DNA from: Fibrobacter sp.
GTDB taxonomy: Bacteria > Fibrobacterota > Fibrobacteria > Fibrobacterales > Fibrobacteraceae
NCBI GenBank assembly: GCA_016295375.1
Contig: JAEDLI010000032.1
Location: 1 to 22,581 of the forward strand
Reading direction: 5' to 3'
DNA: 22,581 nt
Part shown: positions 21,667-22,581 of the stretch, in pieces
How the letters are laid out: every line of letters starts with the position of its first letter
Position numbering within the stretch: position 1 is the first letter of the stretch
Translations under genes and position numbers: made by a program
The notes under the pieces: model-generated
Seen by the model: only the letters and a program-made list of their open reading frames with translations
The model's database searches: none
Told to the model about the DNA's origin: nothing

Positions 21667-22389
21667 ATGAGCCGTATCGACAATCGTAAAAACGACGAGA
21701 TGAGAAAAATCAAGATGACCACCGGGTTCGTGTCCAGCGCGGACGGATCCGTGCTCATCGAGATGGGACACACCCGAGTGCTGTGCAATGCAACGCTTTT
21801 GCCCGAAGTTCCCAAGTGGCTTGCCGGCAAGGGCCGCGGCTGGATTACCGCCGAATATTCCCTGCTGCCCCAGAGTACGGGCCAGCGCGTGGAGCGGGAA
21901 CGGAAAGGCGCCAGCGGACGCACGCAAGAAATTCAACGTCTGGTGGGTCGTTCGCTCCGAGGAGCCGCCAACCTGAACGCCCTAGGCGAACACGCCCTGG
22001 TGGTGGACTGCGACGTGATCGAGGCCGACGGCGGGACCCGTACCGCAAGCATCATCGGAGGCTTTGTGGCCCTGGCTCTCGCCCTCAAGAAGGTGAAGCC
22101 TACCATTGAAGTTACGGAACAAGTGCTGCTGCACAACATCAGTGCCATTTCCGTAGGCGTCATCGACGGAGAACCCCGTCTGGACCTGTGCTACGAAGAA
22201 GACAGCCGGGCCGACGTGGACATGAACATCGTGATGCGGGACGCCGCCGAATACATCGAACTGCAGGGAACCGGCGAGCACGCCTCCTTCGATCGCAAGA
22301 CCCTGGACGCCCTTCTTGCCTTAGGCGAAAAGGCCTGCAAGGAAATCAAGGATATGCAGATGTCCTTGATTGGCGGGGAACTGCCTTAA
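21667..22389 (+). CDS. rph: Ribonuclease PH
   Basis: Phosphate-dependent 3'-5' exoribonuclease that trims tRNA 3' ends. The 240-residue protein shows the complete family pattern: N-terminal RIDNRKNDEMRKIKM (3-17, phosphate/RNA-binding Arg), GRTQEIQRLVGRSLRG (84-99), DCDVIEADGGTRTASI (114-129), and EEDSRADVDMNIVM (177-190, catalytic Asp178 and Asp184 by family position). AGAGGT precedes the ATG. It follows a tRNA gene and lipoprotein; because the tRNA here lacks an encoded CCA, 3' trimming and CCA addition are both required, a fitting but perhaps accidental context. No RdgB-type pyrophosphatase gene directly follows within the window. Confidence 0.96.
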   Translation: MSRIDNRKNDEMRKIKMTTGFVSSADGSVLIEMGHTRVLCNATLLPEVPKWLAGKGRGWITAEYSLLPQSTGQRVERERKGASGRTQEIQRLVGRSLRGAANLNALGEHALVVDCDVIEADGGTRTASIIGGFVALALALKKVKPTIEVTEQVLLHNISAISVGVIDGEPRLDLCYEEDSRADVDMNIVMRDAAEYIELQGTGEHASFDRKTLDALLALGEKACKEIKDMQMSLIGGELP

Positions 22390-22395
22390 ATGAAT

Positions 22396-22415
22396 AGGGA
22401 GGGCAAGCCCTCCCT
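22396..22415 (+). terminator. GC-rich hairpin after rph
   Basis: AGGGAGGGC, loop AA, GCCCTCCCT, 6 bp after the stop. No T-run follows; the flank TAAAAC resembles the TAAGAC that follows the hairpin at 18059-18085. Confidence 0.4.
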
Positions 22416-22433
22416 AAAACCCTCCTTGCACTT

Positions 22434-22503
22434 AATAATCCGCCTTACGCAGGTTACAAGGCTTTAGTGATGCGGATTATTTTCGTGAGCACCTTCGGTG
22501 CAT
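22434..22503. ncRNA. Candidate structured RNA behind rph
   Basis: A perfect 10-bp inverted repeat AATAATCCGC (22434-22443) and GCGGATTATT (22472-22481) encloses 28 bases; GCCTT/AAGGC inside could form an alternative stem. A 5-bp hairpin GCACC-TTC-GGTGC follows, and then a strong terminator. The arrangement suggests a small RNA or 3' UTR element. I match it to no known riboswitch. Strand + is favoured by the terminator order. Confidence 0.35.
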
Positions 22504-22532
22504 AAAAAGCCGGATGTAAATCCGGCTTTTTT
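22504..22532 (+). terminator. Strong bidirectional intrinsic terminator
   Basis: Stem AAAAAGCCGGAT / ATCCGGCTTTTT with loop GTAA, followed by T; the mirrored A-run makes it work in both directions. Confidence 0.9.
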
Positions 22533-22544
22533 GTATGAACCGAA

Positions 22545-22567
22545 AACCACCCGCTAGGCGGGTGGTT
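22545..22567 (-). terminator. Perfect 10-bp hairpin at the right edge
   Basis: AACCACCCGC-TAG-GCGGGTGGTT. Read leftward it is followed by TTTTCGG, so it may end a leftward gene beyond the window. Confidence 0.5.
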
Positions 22568-22581
22568 CAAAAGAGCCTTCT

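Noticed and set aside
1..22581. CRISPR array, insertion sequence, prophage or defence island
   Set aside because: No regularly spaced direct repeats, transposase, integrase, phage or nuclease-type frames were found on either strand.

Overview
The window looks like chromosomal DNA of a Fibrobacter-type (Fibrobacterota) Gram-negative bacterium. This is inferred from the gene set: outer-membrane assembly (BamA, Skp-like, LolA-like), abundant serine-rich lipoproteins, a PorV-like barrel, a phenylacetate-CoA ligase paired with an ACT protein, and intergenic DNA built from degenerate CTAG-rich repeats. No taxonomic search was run. I see no transposase, phage gene, integrase or CRISPR array; the content is mostly housekeeping and cell envelope.

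Layout. At 1-4534 all genes point left: a membrane protein of unknown function, a squalene/phytoene synthase family protein translationally coupled to lspA, an RluD-type pseudouridine synthase with a long charged tail, and the 5' part of purB, which runs off the left edge. At 4535-4827 a divergent gap carries a good promoter candidate with two DnaA-box-like 9-mers, followed by dnaA (4828-6153). Leftward skp-like and bamA lie convergent to dnaA. At 9746-12243 a rightward group holds a phenylacetate-CoA ligase, a double-ACT protein and an MntP-like transporter. At 12247-16827 four leftward genes (LolA-like, a secreted protein with a FlgD-like end, a PorV-like barrel, recF) sit in a tightly packed operon, with start/stop overlaps at the last two junctions. 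After that come an outer-membrane barrel protein, a leftward lipoprotein, a divergent GT5 glycogen-synthase-like gene whose stop codon lies inside a CAU-anticodon tRNA, another lipoprotein, and rph. The right edge (22390-22581) holds several hairpins and a possible structured RNA.

Themes. Envelope biogenesis dominates (lspA, bamA, skp, lolA-like, PorV-like, barrel, lipoproteins), mixed with replication/repair (dnaA, recF) and RNA functions (rluD-like, rph, tRNA). The points most worth a second look are: the GT5 protein that has lost several family-defining active-site motifs; the stop codon supplied by tRNA bases U8-A9-G10; a roughly 140-residue insertion inside BamA POTRA3; recF as the last gene of an envelope operon; a REP-like palindrome that became part of a signal peptide; and intergenic CTAG-rich repeats that supply stop codons of flanking genes. 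No clearly new multi-gene system (defence, secretion or biosynthesis island) is evident; the novelty is at the level of individual gene architecture and intergenic elements.
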